Positions 60,937-64,000 of a stretch of 64,000 bases of DNA are shown in pieces; within the stretch, counting starts at the first letter, position 1, and every line of letters starts with the position of its first letter. Under the pieces are notes generated by a model, which worked only from the letters and a program-made list of their open reading frames with translations, did no database searches and was not told where the DNA came from. Made by a program: the position numbers and the translations under genes. Origin of the DNA: Serinicoccus chungangensis. GTDB lineage: Bacteria > Actinomycetota > Actinomycetes > Actinomycetales > Dermatophilaceae. The stretch is from NCBI RefSeq assembly GCF_006337125.1, contig NZ_CP040887.1, forward strand, positions 1,364,001-1,428,000. The letters run 5' to 3'.

Positions 60937-62592
60937 GTGCCCGACCTGGACCAGCAGCTGGAGTTCGGGGTCTTCCCGACGCCGGCGGCCACCCGCATAC
61001 CGGAGCTCCTCGGGCTCGTGCAGGTCGCCGAGGTCGAGGGTCTGGACCTCGTCTCCGTCCAGGACCACCCCTACCAGGACGGCTTCCTCGACACCTGGAC
61101 GCTGCTGTCGGTCCTCGGTGCCCGGACGACGACGATCCGGTTGGCGCCGAACGTGGCCAGCCTGCCGCTGCGACCGCCGGTGGTGCTGGCCAAGGCGGCG
61201 GCCTCGCTGGACCTGCTCACCGACGGGCGGGTCGAGCTGGGCCTCGGCGCCGGCGCCTTCTGGGACGGGGTCGTGGCCGCGGGCGGCCCACGCCGCACGC
61301 CGGGGGAGGCGGTCGACGCGCTCGCCGAGGCGGTGGAGCTCATCCGGGCCTTCTGGGCCGGCGGCACGCTGCGCTTCCGCGGCGAGCACTACCAGGCGCA
61401 GGGCCTGCACGCCGGCCCCGCCCCCGCCCACGACATCCCCGTCTGGCTGGGGGCCTACAAGCCGCGCATGCTGCGGCTCACCGGTCGGGTCGCCGACGCC
61501 TGGGTCCCGAGCATGGGGTATGCCGACCCGCCCGACCTCCCCGCGCTCGCGGCGGTGGTGGACGAGGCGGCGCTGGCGGCCGGGCGCCCGCCGGGGGCGG
61601 TGCGGCGGATCTACAACATCACCGGGCGCTTCGGCACCGGCGGCGGGTTCCTCCGCGGCACCCCGGCCCAGTGGGCCGAGCAGCTGGCCGAGCTCACGCT
61701 GACCGTGGGGATGAGCAGCTACGTCCTCGGCACCGACGACGCCGACGTGGTGCGCCGGTTCGCCGCCGAGGTGGCCCCGGCGACCCGGGAGCTGGTGGAG
61801 GCCGAGCGGGCGCGGAGGGCGACGGCGCGCCAGGAGACGCCGGCGGGGGCTGCGACGACGTCCCAGGAGGCGCCGGCGGGGGCTGCGACGACGTCCCAGG
61901 AGACGCCGACGGGGACCGCGAGGACGTCCCAGGAGGCGCCGACGGGGGTGGTGCTGCCCGGGCGCGCCGACGAGGGCCGGGGGAGCGGACGGCATACCGT
62001 CGAGCCGACGCCGGACGACGGGCGCCGGCTCTCGCCGACGATGCCCTGGGACGAGCCGAGCCGCCCGGTCGCCCCGGACGGTGCGCCGGGCCCGCACCCG
62101 GAGCAGGCCCAGCACCTCAAGGACATCCACGACGGGCTTCGCGGCGAGCTCGCCCAGGTGCGCGACGTCCTCGACCAGGTGCGCCGCGGCCACCTCACCG
62201 TCGGGGCGGCCCGCTCGGTGGTCAACACCATGACGATGCGGCAGAACAACTGGACCCTGGGCGCCTACTGCGAGTCCTACTGCCGGATCGTCACCGGGCA
62301 CCACACGCTGGAGGACCGCAGCGTCTTCCCGCACCTGCGCCGGGCCGAGCCCGGCCTGGAGGCGGTGCTCGACCGGCTGGAGGAGGAGCACGTCGTCATC
62401 CACGACGTGCTCGAGCAGTTCGACCGGGCGCTGGTGCGGCTGGTGGCCGAGGACGGCACCGGACGGGCCGGCGAGGAGGTCCTCCAGGGCGTGCAGTCCT
62501 CCCTCGACCTGCTCACCGACACCCTGCTGTCGCACCTGGCCTACGAGGAGCGCGAGCTCGTCGGGCCGCTCAGCCGGCACGGGTTGTCCTGA
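60937..62592 (+). CDS. Luciferase-like flavin monooxygenase fused to a hemerythrin domain
   Basis: The 551-residue protein starts at GTG 60937 after ACGGAGG. Residues 1-290 form a luciferase-like (LLM) oxidoreductase: EFGVFPTPAATRIPELLGLV, LAPNVASLPLRPPVVLAKAA, VELGLGAGAFWDGVVAAGG. Residues 297-340 are an 11-residue repeat linker. Residues about 385-551 are a hemerythrin/HHE domain with His and Glu iron ligands in LKDIHDGLRGEL, SYCRIVTGHHTLEDRSVFPH, EEEHVVIHDVLEQFD and HLAYEERELVGPL. LLM enzymes use FMN or F420; hemerythrins bind O2 or NO. The fusion may couple flavin or F420 redox to oxygen sensing. Confidence 0.88.
   Translation: MPDLDQQLEFGVFPTPAATRIPELLGLVQVAEVEGLDLVSVQDHPYQDGFLDTWTLLSVLGARTTTIRLAPNVASLPLRPPVVLAKAAASLDLLTDGRVELGLGAGAFWDGVVAAGGPRRTPGEAVDALAEAVELIRAFWAGGTLRFRGEHYQAQGLHAGPAPAHDIPVWLGAYKPRMLRLTGRVADAWVPSMGYADPPDLPALAAVVDEAALAAGRPPGAVRRIYNITGRFGTGGGFLRGTPAQWAEQLAELTLTVGMSSYVLGTDDADVVRRFAAEVAPATRELVEAERARRATARQETPAGAATTSQEAPAGAATTSQETPTGTARTSQEAPTGVVLPGRADEGRGSGRHTVEPTPDDGRRLSPTMPWDEPSRPVAPDGAPGPHPEQAQHLKDIHDGLRGELAQVRDVLDQVRRGHLTVGAARSVVNTMTMRQNNWTLGAYCESYCRIVTGHHTLEDRSVFPHLRRAEPGLEAVLDRLEEEHVVIHDVLEQFDRALVRLVAEDGTGRAGEEVLQGVQSSLDLLTDTLLSHLAYEERELVGPLSRHGLS
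61828..61953 (+). repeat. 33-base tandem repeat in the LLM-hemerythrin linker
   Basis: Nearly four units of 33 bases encode variants of SQEAPAGAATT, beginning at 61828, 61861, 61894 and 61927. The units differ by a few bases. The repeat keeps the frame and sits between the two domains. Confidence 0.9.
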
Positions 62593-62685
62593 GCCCTTGC
62601 CCCACCTGACGTAGCGGCGGGTGGTGGGGCAGGATGGGAGCACCGGGCGCGGCGCGTCTCGTTGCGTCACGCACCCGCGGTGAGA

Positions 62686-62703
62686 TATCTTGATGTCAAG
62701 ATA
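62686..62703. promoter_or_regulatory. Palindromic operator upstream of acnA
   Basis: TATCTTGATGTCAAGATA has perfect 8-base arms around a TG centre, 29 bases before the acnA start. It is AT-rich in a GC-rich gap of 140 bases. It probably binds a dimeric regulator of aconitase. I could not tie it to the published AcnR or iron-regulator sites. Confidence 0.7.
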
Positions 62704-62732
62704 AATAGCCAGCCAGCGAAGGAGCGATCACG

Positions 62733-64000
<1,268 letters not shown>

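Overview
The window is very GC-rich, and its codons almost always end in G or C. Its genes are typically actinobacterial: sepH, DUF3710, DUF3159, DUF4193, DUF5998, a ferrochelatase with Fe-S cysteines, and a dre-like (DasR-type) operator before an amino-sugar operon. A Micrococcales bacterium near Intrasporangiaceae/Ornithinimicrobiaceae is my best guess; the genus cannot be fixed from sequence alone.

Layout. 0-4.6 kb: the start of a secreted glycosidase, divergent from an amino-sugar/cell-wall recycling operon (a kinase-MurQ fusion, anmK, nagB). 4.6-11.7 kb: a short-chain fatty acid transporter, VOC proteins, a CHRD surface protein with a class F sortase, a protein with four cold-shock domains, a methyltransferase and an OhrR-like regulator. 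12-15 kb: a nucleotide-sugar-type epimerase broken at a 13-G run, a protein with a cold-shock-like C-terminus, and DUF4260. 15.0-16.3 kb: a complete IS3-family element next to an apbE gene that has lost its 5' part. 17-22.2 kb: a dioxygenase/MarR pair with three operator-like palindromes, arr (rifamycin ADP-ribosyltransferase) and an isochorismatase. 22.2-23.5 kb: a Bcr/CflA-type exporter.

23.5-33.7 kb is an accessory region. It has lower GC, a frameshifted tyrosine recombinase, HicAB, a second probable toxin-antitoxin pair, an antiporter, several unrecognised genes, a sulfotransferase and long gene-poor stretches. It ends against parC.

33.8-64 kb is core-like: parC, a GntR regulator with acdS (ACC deaminase), mtnN, an amidohydrolase and an ornithine-cyclodeaminase-family gene, a Drr-type ABC exporter, an M20 peptidase, a PfkB kinase, a GNAT/acyl-CoA synthetase fusion, tdk, sepH, hemH, an inositol monophosphatase, dut, an RNA methyltransferase, a luciferase-like/hemerythrin fusion, and the start of acnA.

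Two window-wide observations stand out. First, the heptamer GTATGCC/GGCATAC occurs about 30 times by eye, often forcing rare TAT or ATA codons, and I saw no copy in the accessory region. Second, several genes, including the normally essential parC and sepH, carry single-base frameshifts. These may be assembly errors rather than biology. I saw no tRNA, rRNA or CRISPR array.
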